Notes: generated by a model from the letters alone, not told the origin. Shown: positions 1-5,729, counted from the stretch's first letter. The stretch: DNA of 7,566 nt from Spirochaetaceae bacterium (GCA_016342385.1 JAEINM010000192.1:1-7566); one strand, 5' to 3'. Made by a program: numbers and translations.

Positions 1-240
1 GATTAATGTGACATTATCATTTTCCTTCCTGAAACAGACGCTGGTCTTCCCATTTGACTTCAGGGCAGTCCCCATGGGACCATCTTTTCCTGTTGTAAAA
101 AAGCAGGAGGTGATCCCATTGGGCCTGATGTTGGAACGGGTTGCAGTCTCGGGATATCCCTGCCCATTAATGACTGAAAAGTATCCCTCGCTGCTTGTGT
201 TCACAATTGCATTTGCTTTAGATATCATGTCCTTTTTCAT
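1..240 (-). CDS. Pyridoxamine 5'-phosphate oxidase-like (FMN split-barrel) protein, 5' part
   Basis: The first 80 codons are present and the rest lies beyond the left edge. The start ATG is at 238-240, with an AAAGGAG ribosome binding site (plus-strand 248-254) 7 nt before it. The sequence opens with a short helix (KKDMISKANAIVNTS) and then strand-like segments GYFSVI, GQGYPETATR and GITSCFFTTGKDGPMGTAL, ending in a KTSVCF strand. This is the layout of general-stress-protein-26 / PNPOx-like split-barrel proteins, which usually bind FMN, F420 or heme and act as small flavin reductases or redox-stress proteins. Substrate and cofactor cannot be read from this half. It lies 60 bp downstream of the WYL regulator on the same strand, so it may be co-transcribed, but it also has its own candidate promoter with an inverted repeat. 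The family call is fairly secure; the function is open. Confidence 0.8.
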   Translation of the reverse strand, partial: MKKDMISKANAIVNTSSEGYFSVINGQGYPETATRSNIRPNGITSCFFTTGKDGPMGTALKSNGKTSVCFRKENDNVTLI

Positions 241-252
241 AAAAATTCTCCT

Positions 253-287
253 TTGTGATTGTAGGTATATCACAAGGAACAGGACAA
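253..287 (-). promoter_or_regulatory. Candidate promoter with inverted-repeat operator for the split-barrel gene
   Basis: On the minus strand TTGTCC (plus 282-287) and TACAAT (plus 258-263) are 18 bp apart, a plausible -35/-10 pair. A perfect inverted repeat TTGTGAT-N9-ATCACAA (253-275) covers the -10 and abuts the GGAG ribosome binding site. A protein bound there would block transcription. In RNA the same repeat would place a hairpin directly before the ribosome binding site. Sequence evidence only; no regulator is assigned. Confidence 0.35.
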
Positions 288-300
288 CTGTATGTCATGT

Positions 301-1200
301 TTATTCATTATAATTTAAATATTTTCCCACAATTTTTTTCAACCGCTCACAGATCTCCTCAGCCAGATCCTGGGGAGATATTACCAGGGCTTTATCACCG
401 AATCCCAGTATCCAGCTCATTATAAACTCCCGGTCTGTATATCCCCTAATAAAATGAAGAGTTCCATCTACTCTTTCATGAAAACTGTCGGGGCCATAGC
501 TCTCGATGACACGATATTTAACACTATTATCAAATAAGACCTCAACCATCTTTTCATCCCGGAAGTATCTGTCATGATCCTGCTCTTCTTCGGGAATTAC
601 TCTCATCTCGTAGGAAAGTGATGTGTGCTCCAGTCTCCACAGGCGATTGAGTTTAAACATTCTAAAATTTTCTCTATTTCGGCAATAACCGAAAAGATAC
701 CAGTCCGACCATCTATAATGAACCCGACAGGGCTCTACGACTCTGATTTCCTCACCAGTTTTACTGTAATAAGTAAAACTGATACAAAAATGTTTCCCTA
801 TTGCCTCTTTGAGCATTGAGATTTTCCCCATAAGACTCTTCTTGTAATGAGAGGCAAGATCTATGTTTACACTATCTTCAGTGTCCCGGGAGATACGATT
901 GATCAGATCGCCTATTTGAGAATCATCGCTAACACTCTCCAATCCTTTCAATCCTGTGATAATTTGAGAAAGGTCATCCCTTTTCAGCAGTTTATTATCA
1001 AAAGTAAATCCCTCCATCAGGGAAATACCCCCACCGTATCCCTGCCTGGTGACAATGGGAAATCCCGCCTTGTCCAGATCATCAATATCCCTGAGAATTG
1101 TTCTTCGAGAGACTCCGAAGTATTCCGCTATTTGTGGTGCCGTCACTATTTTTCTATTTAGCAGCTGCGTAAGGATACCCAGTAATCTATCAATCTTCAT
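301..1200 (-). CDS. WYL-domain transcriptional regulator (YafY/DeoR-like HTH)
   Basis: This 299-residue protein has the family's usual length and three-part build. A DeoR-type winged helix-turn-helix covers about residues 1-60 (IAEYFGVSRRTILRDIDDL, with the wing at RQGYGGG). A WYL domain spans about 135-200 with the signature W167-Y168-L169 in DWYLFGYCR, followed by FRMFKLNRLWRL. A C-terminal WCX-type segment covers about 217-294. WYL domains sense nucleotides, small ligands or nucleic-acid ends, and such proteins can repress or activate. It is divergent from the permease pair and upstream of the split-barrel gene, so these are the likely targets (inference). No Shine-Dalgarno is visible before the ATG: the preceding bases on the coding strand are AACTATTAACCT. 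I kept this start because MKIDRLLGIL matches the usual beginning of the HTH. Confidence 0.9.
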   Translation of the reverse strand: MKIDRLLGILTQLLNRKIVTAPQIAEYFGVSRRTILRDIDDLDKAGFPIVTRQGYGGGISLMEGFTFDNKLLKRDDLSQIITGLKGLESVSDDSQIGDLINRISRDTEDSVNIDLASHYKKSLMGKISMLKEAIGKHFCISFTYYSKTGEEIRVVEPCRVHYRWSDWYLFGYCRNRENFRMFKLNRLWRLEHTSLSYEMRVIPEEEQDHDRYFRDEKMVEVLFDNSVKYRVIESYGPDSFHERVDGTLHFIRGYTDREFIMSWILGFGDKALVISPQDLAEEICERLKKIVGKYLNYNE

Positions 1201-1237
1201 AGGTTAATAGTTGATCACATGAAAAAGATTATGTCAA
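1201..1237 (-). promoter_or_regulatory. Possible promoter of the WYL regulator, maybe leaderless
   Basis: On the minus strand a consensus -35 TTGACA (plus 1232-1237) precedes the start codon. The -10 is poor: TCAACT at 17 bp spacing or AACTAT at 19 bp. Either would put the transcription start within a few bases of the ATG at 1200. This fits the missing Shine-Dalgarno and suggests a leaderless or nearly leaderless mRNA. Weak support. Confidence 0.3.
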
Positions 1238-1245
1238 AGATGTTA

Positions 1246-1293
1246 TTGAATAATTCCCTTCTAATCATTCTATAATCAGATTATTATGATTAA
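1246..1293 (+). promoter_or_regulatory. Promoter of the permease pair with candidate operator
   Basis: A consensus -10 TATAAT lies at 1271-1276, with TTGAAT at 1246-1251 (spacer 19, slightly long). The inverted repeat ATAATC-A-GATTAT (1272-1284) overlaps the -10. TAATCA occurs at 1262 and again at 1273, 11 bp apart and so on one helix face, and its complement TGATTA lies at 1288-1293. This looks like an operator for the divergent WYL regulator (inference). Transcription would start near 1283, leaving about 50 nt of leader before the chosen ATG at 1334. Confidence 0.45.
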
Positions 1294-1333
1294 TAAAGAA
1301 TCATCAGTCGATCTAAGGGATGGAAGGAAAAAT

Positions 1334-1825
1334 ATGGAATTTACTATTCTACTTGCAGTCACAGCTATATCATTAATAATATCTTTAATCTCAGACAGAA
1401 AAAAAACAGAAAAAGCCCTGCTGATGGCAATGAAACGATTCAGGAAGCTGCTGCTTCCGCTTTTACTGATGGTCCTGTCTATGACTATAATCCTGGCCTT
1501 TATTTCACCGGAATTAATTTCAAATAATCTGACTGAACAAAAAACAGGGATTGCTGCCCTAACAGCTGCGCTTTTCGGATCGATTATGCTGATACCCGGA
1601 TTTATCGCGTTCCCCCTGGGAGGGATCCTGAGAAATAGCGGTGTCCCCTATATCGTCATAGGGGCCTTCACATCTACGCTGATGATGGTTGGTATTGTGA
1701 CAATCCCGGTTGAACGGCAGTATCTCGGTCTAAAGGTGGCCATAGTCAGAAATATTATTTACCTGGGAATTGCTCTACTGACTGCCCTGGTTACAGGTAT
1801 TGCCTATGGAGAGATTTTCGTATGA
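1334..1825 (+). CDS. Small permease, first half of a split YraQ/ArsP-type (DUF318-like) transporter
   Basis: This is an integral membrane protein of 163 residues with about five hydrophobic segments (roughly 2-20, 38-58, 73-97, 104-124 and 135-159). The start at 1334 has GGAAGGA 5 nt upstream. An in-frame ATG at 1286 lacks a ribosome binding site and falls at the predicted transcription start, so I rejected it. Residues 80-140 (FGSIMLIPGFIAFPLGGIL, then YLGLKVAIVRN) line up with the same part of the next protein, so the two are paralogous halves. Predicted permeases of COG0701 type are normally one chain of about 300 residues or more with two repeats; here each repeat is its own gene. Substrates in the family include organoarsenicals or are unknown, and none can be inferred here. 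The stop overlaps the next start as ATGA, so the halves are translationally coupled and probably form a heterodimer. Confidence 0.72.
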   Translation: MEFTILLAVTAISLIISLISDRKKTEKALLMAMKRFRKLLLPLLLMVLSMTIILAFISPELISNNLTEQKTGIAALTAALFGSIMLIPGFIAFPLGGILRNSGVPYIVIGAFTSTLMMVGIVTIPVERQYLGLKVAIVRNIIYLGIALLTALVTGIAYGEIFV

Positions 1826-2343
1826 ATAAAAAGAACATCATCATGACTATTCTTTTATCTATTATGATTTTACTGATCATTGTCCTCTATGTCTTCTCTC
1901 CAGAAACAGGAGAAAAAATTGGCAATGCTTTTTCAACAAATATTCTAACTATGTTGAAAATTCTTCCCCTCGTTTTTATCCTTATAGCACTCTTTGAGGT
2001 CTGGGTAAAAAAAGAGAAAGTGGAAAAACATCTGGGCGAAAAAGGAGGACTCAGAAGTTTTCTCTGGGTAGTTATACTGGGAGGGACAACAATAGGACCG
2101 ATGATCGTCGCTCTTCCTGTTGCGGCCTCTCTTTATAGAAAAGGAGCCAGACTGTCTGTTATTTTCACCTATCTGGGAGCTGCTGCGGTCTGCAGGATTC
2201 CCATGACGATTTTTGAAACTTCCTATCTGGGGGTAAAATTCACAATCATCCGATATTCTGTTGCACTACCACTGATTATTGTTTCATCAGTCATAATGGG
2301 CCGGATCCTGAACAGATCAGGATATAAAATACAGGAGGAATAA
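1822..2343 (+). CDS. Small permease, second half of a split YraQ/ArsP-type (DUF318-like) transporter
   Basis: This is a 173-residue membrane protein with about five hydrophobic segments (roughly 5-25, 42-62, 80-103, 111-130 and 140-162). The ATG overlaps the stop of the preceding gene by four bases, and GGAGAG lies 8 nt upstream. The stretch LGGTTIGPMIVALPVAASL followed by a short basic loop (YRKGAR) and a cysteine-bearing helix (C124, AAAVCRIPM) resembles the conserved half-repeat of COG0701 / ArsP_1 permeases: glycine-rich turn, proline in the helix, then L-x3-G. YLGVKFTIIRY matches YLGLKVAIVRN of the partner. The charged cytoplasmic patch WVKKEKVEKHLGEKGG sits between helices 2 and 3, as in YraQ relatives. 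It probably acts with its partner at the inner membrane. The transported compound is unknown. Confidence 0.75.
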   Translation: MNKKNIIMTILLSIMILLIIVLYVFSPETGEKIGNAFSTNILTMLKILPLVFILIALFEVWVKKEKVEKHLGEKGGLRSFLWVVILGGTTIGPMIVALPVAASLYRKGARLSVIFTYLGAAAVCRIPMTIFETSYLGVKFTIIRYSVALPLIIVSSVIMGRILNRSGYKIQEE

Positions 2344-2360
2344 TACTTCTCCCTCATAAG

Positions 2361-2380
2361 GAAAAGTCTCAACTTTTTTT
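2361..2380 (+). terminator. Weak intrinsic terminator after the permease pair
   Basis: AAAAGT (2362-2367), loop CTCA and ACTTTT (2372-2377) run into further T residues to 2380. The stem is only 6 bp with one G-C pair, so termination would be inefficient. It is 18 bp beyond the permease stop, where a terminator would be expected. Confidence 0.3.
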
Positions 2381-2526
2381 AAATATATATAAAAGGAAAT
2401 GGATCTGATGAAGAAGAACAAATAGTTCTGGTATAAACCATGGAAAAGAATGGTTAGAAATTCAGATTTGTGACAGAAAAGGACTGAATCCCGGATATTT
2501 AGCGAATTTTATGGCCATTCTGCCCG
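2381..2526. other. Noncoding spacer with no supported gene
   Basis: I find no open frame of useful length with a ribosome binding site in this spacer. The only candidate is an 8-codon frame from ATG at 2400 preceded by AAAAGG, with too short a spacing and no recognisable leader-peptide character. The spacer, together with the hairpin that follows, could be a leader or small RNA region for the zinc-ribbon gene, but nothing here proves it. Confidence 0.4.
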
Positions 2527-2551
2527 ATATATAGGAATTTTTCCTATATAT
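2527..2551. repeat. Perfect 11-bp inverted repeat with 3-nt loop
   Basis: ATATATAGGAA (2527-2537), loop TTT, then TTCCTATATAT (2541-2551) form an exact inverted repeat 31 bp before the first possible start of the zinc-ribbon gene. No T-run follows on either side, so it is not a normal intrinsic terminator. The position suits an operator or a 5'-leader hairpin of the downstream gene. The repeat itself is seen directly; the role is inference. Confidence 0.6.
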
Positions 2552-2606
2552 AGATTCCATATTCCACTGTATTTTATTTAGTATGAGAGAGAAAAAAGAG
2601 AAAATC

Positions 2607-2762
2607 ATGAAAAGTCTCATCCAGTGCCCGGGGTGCGGGGAGTATCATGAATTTGATAAAAAAGTATCTGCAGAAAAACTGGTATGTCTCCACTGCGATC
2701 AATTTTTCAGCCCTCTTGATTTCCAGCCATTTGCCATAGCTTATAGAAAGAAGGGATCGTAA
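2607..2762 (+). CDS. Small zinc-ribbon protein (CPGC / CLHC)
   Basis: This is a 51-residue protein from the ATG at 2607, or 59 residues from the in-frame ATG at 2583. I prefer 2607 because AGAG lies 6 nt upstream and the first ATG has nothing like a ribosome binding site. Two CxxC knuckles, CPGC and CLHC, 16 residues apart, form the classic scaffold of a short zinc ribbon. The tail is basic (IAYRKKGS). Such small ribbons bind nucleic acid or act as partner proteins, or, with iron, resemble rubredoxin. The CPGC knuckle has the form of a rubredoxin-like second knuckle, but the aromatic rubredoxin core is missing, so zinc is likelier. It stands alone downstream of the 25-nt inverted repeat, and its stop is one base from the stop of the converging cupin gene. 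Function unknown. Confidence 0.65.
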   Translation: MKSLIQCPGCGEYHEFDKKVSAEKLVCLHCDQFFSPLDFQPFAIAYRKKGS

Positions 2763-2763
2763 T

Positions 2764-3075
2764 TCAACTCATCTTTACAATTAAAACTCTCAGCAAAGCA
2801 TCACTATGATTACTGATGGATTTTGGAACATCAGCATCACAGCGGGAAACCATTCCAGGGACAACCTGTGCTGATTCTCCAGCTATTGACAGCAGTCCTG
2901 TTCCTTCCAGAATATAAAAGAAAACCGATTCCGGAGTTCCATGTTCAGGGATCTCCCCACCGGGCTTTAGCCGAATCTCCACAGCAACTGTTGAATCGGA
3001 AACAAATCGTCGCCTGGCTTCTATCAGAGGACTTTCCATGGCGATCTCGCAATCTTTGAATAGGTTTACATTCAT
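2764..3075 (-). CDS. Single-domain cupin protein with degenerate metal-binding motifs
   Basis: The start ATG at 3073-3075 has AAAGGAG ending 8 nt upstream, giving a 103-residue protein. The frame stays open further upstream through the repeat island, but that extension is not gene-like. The cupin barrel is clear: LKPGGEIPEH, then SVFFYILEGTGLLSIAG, VVPGMVS, VPKSISNHSDALLRVLIV. Canonical motif 1 (HxH, then Glu before YVLEG) is reduced to H45-G-T47 with Val at the usual Glu position. In motif 2 the usual His is Lys85, although Asn89 remains. Only one of four usual metal ligands survives, so a metal-dependent enzyme is unlikely and a ligand-binding or sensor role is more plausible (inference). 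It lies 133 bp downstream of hcp on the same strand with no promoter I can support between them, so it probably belongs to the hcp transcript. Confidence 0.8.
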   Translation of the reverse strand: MNVNLFKDCEIAMESPLIEARRRFVSDSTVAVEIRLKPGGEIPEHGTPESVFFYILEGTGLLSIAGESAQVVPGMVSRCDADVPKSISNHSDALLRVLIVKMS

Positions 3076-3102
3076 TAAATATCTCCTTTTATTATCTATT
3101 CC

Positions 3103-3177
3103 GTAAAGACAAGGCATGCCATATGATGTAGAGACAAGGCGTGCCATATGATGTAGAGACAAGGCGTGGTTTAACAT
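3103..3177. repeat. Three tandem 25-bp repeat units
   Basis: Three head-to-tail units of exactly 25 bp occupy 3103-3127, 3128-3152 and 3153-3177, and a fourth begins at 3178. Each starts GTAGAGACAAGGC (first unit GTAAAGACAAGGC). Units 1 and 2 end in TGCCATATGAT, whereas unit 3 ends in TGGTTTAACAT. The shared core resembles the short dispersed palindromic repeats beginning GTAGAGAC or GTAGGGGC that occur in many bacterial genomes. They lie in the hcp-cupin intergenic space and contain no spacers, so this is not CRISPR. Confidence 0.9.
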
Positions 3178-3216
3178 GTAGAGACAAGGCATGCCTTGTC
3201 TCTACATGTTAAACCA
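3167..3216. repeat. Perfect 50-bp palindrome at the hcp 3' end
   Basis: Positions 3167-3191 and 3192-3216 are exact reverse complements with no spacer. The centre is AAGGCATGCCTT, flanked by GTAGAGAC / GTCTCTAC and then TGGTTTAACAT / ATGTTAAACCA. The right arm includes the last codon and stop of hcp (3209-3214) and two further bases of that gene. In the hcp mRNA it would fold into a long stem starting at the stop codon. No U-run follows, so it would act as an mRNA stabiliser or a factor-independent pause rather than a standard terminator. It could also extrude as a cruciform in DNA. Confidence 0.92.
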
Positions 3217-4834
3217 TAAACATATTGATATCATCTTCAACAGTACCGATGCCGGCGATACCGAAAGTTTCTACGAGAACTTTCGCAACATTGGGTGACA
3301 AGAAGGCGGGAAGTGTCGGACCGAGGTGTATGTTCTTAACACCCAGTGATAAGAGAGCCAGTAATACGATTACCGCTTTCTGCTCATACCATGCTATATT
3401 GTAGGCAATTGGAAGTTCATTGATGTCATTAAGTTCAAAGATCTCTTTGAGTTTCAGAGCAATAACAGCTAATGAGTATGAGTCATTACACTGACCAGCA
3501 TCAAGAATTCTCGGAATCCCGCCAATATCACCCAAAGCCAATTTGTTGTAACGGAATTTTGCACAACCTGCAGTAAGGATCACAGTATCGTCGGGCAATT
3601 CTTTTGCAAATTCGGTGTAGTATTCTCTACCTTTCATGCGACCATCACATCCGGCCATAACAAAGAATTTCCTGATTGCGCCGGATTTAACAGCATCGAC
3701 CACTTTATCTGCAAGAGCAAAAACCTGAGCATGTGCGAATCCACCGATAATTTTACCTTTTTCAATTTCAGTTGGTGAAGGGAGAGTTCTAGCCATTGCA
3801 ATAACAGCTGAAAAGTCTTTATGACCCTTCTCATCAGCATCGATATGTGTTGAACCGGGGAATCCCGCTGATCCTGAAGTAAAGATTCTGGCAACTGTTG
3901 ATGCATCCTTAGGCGGTACAATACAGTTTGTTGTAAAAAGAATAGGACCATTGAATGTTTCAAATTCTTCTTTCTGTTTCCACCAGGCATTACCATAGTT
4001 ACCGACAAGATTATCGTACTCTTTAAACTTGGGATAATAATTTGCAGGAAGCATTTCACTGTGAGTATACACATCTACTCCAGTACCTTTAGTCTGCTCC
4101 AACAACATCTCCAGATCGTTGAGATCATGACCGGAAATAAGGATCGCCGGATTTTTTTCAACACCGATATTGACAGTTGACAGTTCGGGATTACCATAAG
4201 CACCCGTATTGGCAGCGTCGAGAAGAGCCATAGCTTTAACACCATATTCACCGGTTTTTAAAGTCAAAGCAACGAGATCATCAGCAGTAAGAGAGTTATC
4301 CAATGTTGCCGCAAGGGCTTCATAAGTAAATGCATATAGATCAACATCTTCTTTACCAAGGTTCAGAGCATGGTGAGTGTAAGCGGCATATCCTTTAAGA
4401 CCATAAATAATCAATTCTCGCAATGATCTAACATCTTCATTCTCTGTTGCAAGAATACCTACTTCAATAGATTTAGCATCCATTGATGCATCATCACTTA
4501 TTTCAAAAGTTGCACAGTCATGTAAATCTACAGACACTGTTTTGGACAATTTATTGATTATTGCCATGTTTTTCCTAATCTGCGCTCTAATGGCAACCGG
4601 ATCAAAGTTGGCATTTGTAATTGTTTTAAACAGAGAATCAAGAACTGTTTCGTTGATATCTCCCAGTCCTGCAACATCCAGTTTACCTTTAACCACGACT
4701 TCAGCAATTCCTTTGGCTGAATAGATCAGTAAATCCTGTAAGTTCGATACGATTTCATCTTTCCCGCAAACACCTGCGATAGTACAACCCGTTCCTTTGG
4801 CTGCTTCCTGGCACTGATAACAAAACATACTCAT
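3209..4834 (-). CDS. hcp: Hybrid cluster protein (hydroxylamine reductase / NO-detoxifying Hcp), class I
   Basis: This 541-residue cytoplasmic iron-sulfur protein is full length for class I Hcp. The N-terminal cluster ligands are C5, C8, C17 and C23 (C-x2-C-x8-C-x5-C), the [4Fe-4S] spacing of anaerobes rather than the enterobacterial class. All eight hybrid-cluster ligands are present: H236 (ISGHD), E260 (THSEMLPA), C304 (TTNCIVPP), C396 (AGCDG), C424 (TAGCAKFRY), C449 (GQCNDSYS), E484 and K486 (WYEQK). Hcp was first described as hydroxylamine reductase; later work assigns it NO reduction and protein S-nitrosylation. AGGAG lies 9 nt before the start. The ATG three codons in (4826-4828) is an alternative start that would keep all ligands. 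No hcr reductase is adjacent, so the electron donor is elsewhere. It is divergent from a Crp/Fnr regulator with a shared operator, and its last codon and stop lie inside the 50-bp palindrome. Confidence 0.98.
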   Translation of the reverse strand: MSMFCYQCQEAAKGTGCTIAGVCGKDEIVSNLQDLLIYSAKGIAEVVVKGKLDVAGLGDINETVLDSLFKTITNANFDPVAIRAQIRKNMAIINKLSKTVSVDLHDCATFEISDDASMDAKSIEVGILATENEDVRSLRELIIYGLKGYAAYTHHALNLGKEDVDLYAFTYEALAATLDNSLTADDLVALTLKTGEYGVKAMALLDAANTGAYGNPELSTVNIGVEKNPAILISGHDLNDLEMLLEQTKGTGVDVYTHSEMLPANYYPKFKEYDNLVGNYGNAWWKQKEEFETFNGPILFTTNCIVPPKDASTVARIFTSGSAGFPGSTHIDADEKGHKDFSAVIAMARTLPSPTEIEKGKIIGGFAHAQVFALADKVVDAVKSGAIRKFFVMAGCDGRMKGREYYTEFAKELPDDTVILTAGCAKFRYNKLALGDIGGIPRILDAGQCNDSYSLAVIALKLKEIFELNDINELPIAYNIAWYEQKAVIVLLALLSLGVKNIHLGPTLPAFLSPNVAKVLVETFGIAGIGTVEDDINMFMV

Positions 4835-4895
4835 TTAATATTTCTCCTATTGTCTACTTTTCCGGCACAATTCTTTATTTCTTAATTTCATGGCA

Positions 4896-4937
4896 AGAAT
4901 ATTGTCTTTCGAGATATAATTCCGTAACATGTGTTAC
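4896..4937 (-). promoter_or_regulatory. hcp promoter activated from the shared Crp/Fnr-type site
   Basis: On the minus strand a -10-like TATTCT (plus 4896-4901) predicts transcription from about 4889. The palindrome centre at 4930.5 is then about 41.5 bp upstream, the classic class II activator position for Crp/Fnr proteins. No good -35 is needed in that arrangement. The start site is inferred from the geometry only. Confidence 0.45.
4915..4937 (+). promoter_or_regulatory. HcpR/Fnr-type operator overlapping the regulator's promoter
   Basis: The inverted repeat GTAACA-TG-TGTTAC (4924-4937) is a typical Crp/Fnr-superfamily site and is the only such palindrome in the hcp-regulator gap. A consensus -10 TATAAT lies at 4915-4920 on the plus strand with a poor -35 (TGGCAA, 4891-4896). 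Transcription toward the regulator would start near 4927, inside the operator. Binding should therefore repress the regulator's own gene while activating hcp in the other direction (inference). Confidence 0.6.
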
Positions 4938-4980
4938 AAGATAGATTATTTTTTAAAAAACTTATCTACAAGGGGATTAA

Positions 4981-5664
4981 GTGAAAAATACAGACGCGGA
5001 GATCATTGCCTCGTGCCCTCTTTTTAAGGGGATTACAGTTGAAGAGGTTGTGGAATTATTTGATAGAGTACCCTATACAACAAAATCATATCATAAAGAA
5101 TCTCTGCTTATGATCAGAGGAGACGAATACGATTCTCTAAAAATCCTGCTGAAGGGTGAAGTCTCTGCAGAGATCCAGGACTACAGTGGGAAAACCATTA
5201 AAATCGAAAATCTGAAAGCTCCCGAGGCTATGGCGACGGGTATCCTTTTTGCCGATGATAATACGCTTCCCGTGACTCTGGTTGCACAGTCGGAAATACA
5301 CCTGATTTCTATTCCGAAAAGCTCCATTATCGAAATCGCCCAGAAGAATAAACATTTTCTTCTCAATTATCTCAGCGATTCAGGAAATAAAGTGGTTTTC
5401 CTGGCTGAAAAGATCCGACTGTTCAAGTTCAAGTCCTTAAGGCAGAAATTTACAGGATATATATTGAGTCTTTCGGGAAAACAGCATTCCGATAATGTGA
5501 CGCTTCCCTATACAAGAGAAAAACTGGCCGAACTTTTCGGTGTTGCCCGCCCTTCCCTGTCGAGAGTCTGCTCAGAAATGTCTGATAAGGGCCTTGTGGA
5601 ACTGGATGGAAAAACTGTAACGATTCTGGATAAAGAATCACTGGAAGAATCTCTGGATTATTAA
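4981..5664 (+). CDS. hcpR: Crp/Fnr-family regulator, HcpR-like
   Basis: This is a 227-residue DNA-binding regulator. The start is GTG: a TAA stop lies in frame immediately before it (4978-4980), and AAGGGGA precedes it by 4 nt. The effector-binding beta-roll covers about residues 12-115 (CPLFKGI..., LKILLKGEVSAEI). A long dimerisation helix covers about 122-150, and a winged HTH about 155-220, with TREKLAELFGVARPSLSRVC as the helix-turn-helix. No N-terminal Fnr cysteine cluster is present: there is one cysteine in the beta-roll domain (C12) and one in the HTH (C197), so it is not an iron-sulfur Fnr. HcpR proteins respond to nitrosative stress, heme being the sensor in at least one studied member, and control hcp. 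The divergent hcp and the shared palindrome support this name. A generic Crp/Fnr regulator remains possible. Confidence 0.85.
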   Translation: MKNTDAEIIASCPLFKGITVEEVVELFDRVPYTTKSYHKESLLMIRGDEYDSLKILLKGEVSAEIQDYSGKTIKIENLKAPEAMATGILFADDNTLPVTLVAQSEIHLISIPKSSIIEIAQKNKHFLLNYLSDSGNKVVFLAEKIRLFKFKSLRQKFTGYILSLSGKQHSDNVTLPYTREKLAELFGVARPSLSRVCSEMSDKGLVELDGKTVTILDKESLEESLDY

Positions 5665-5729
5665 GATTAAATTTGTCAACTTATAATATAATGAGCCCGA
5701 AAATTCAGAGTTTTTTTCATTTAGAGTTC

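Noticed and set aside
8..313. Plus-strand open frame over the split-barrel gene
   Set aside because: It is antisense to a recognisable coding frame with a good ribosome binding site, and the product is not protein-like.
1286..1333. Earlier ATG start for the first permease gene
   Set aside because: It has no ribosome binding site, falls within a few bases of the predicted transcription start, and adds a charged non-membrane tail. GGAAGGA precedes the ATG at 1334.
2400..2426. Possible 8-codon leader peptide after AAAAGG
   Set aside because: The spacing to the ATG is too short, there is no residue bias of a regulatory leader, and no attenuator hairpin follows closely.
3076..3192. Extended N-terminus of the cupin, starting at an ATG at 3190-3192 inside the repeats
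   Set aside because: The extra residues are translated repeat sequence. A strong ribosome binding site precedes the ATG at 3073-3075, where cupin-like sequence begins.
3103..3205. Possible CRISPR array
   Set aside because: The units are directly abutting and share even their tails. There are no unique spacers and no cas genes in the window.
3634..4074. 146-codon open frame on the minus strand inside hcp
   Set aside because: It is a shifted-frame shadow of a full-length hcp that has all its ligands. It has no domain or ribosome binding site of its own.
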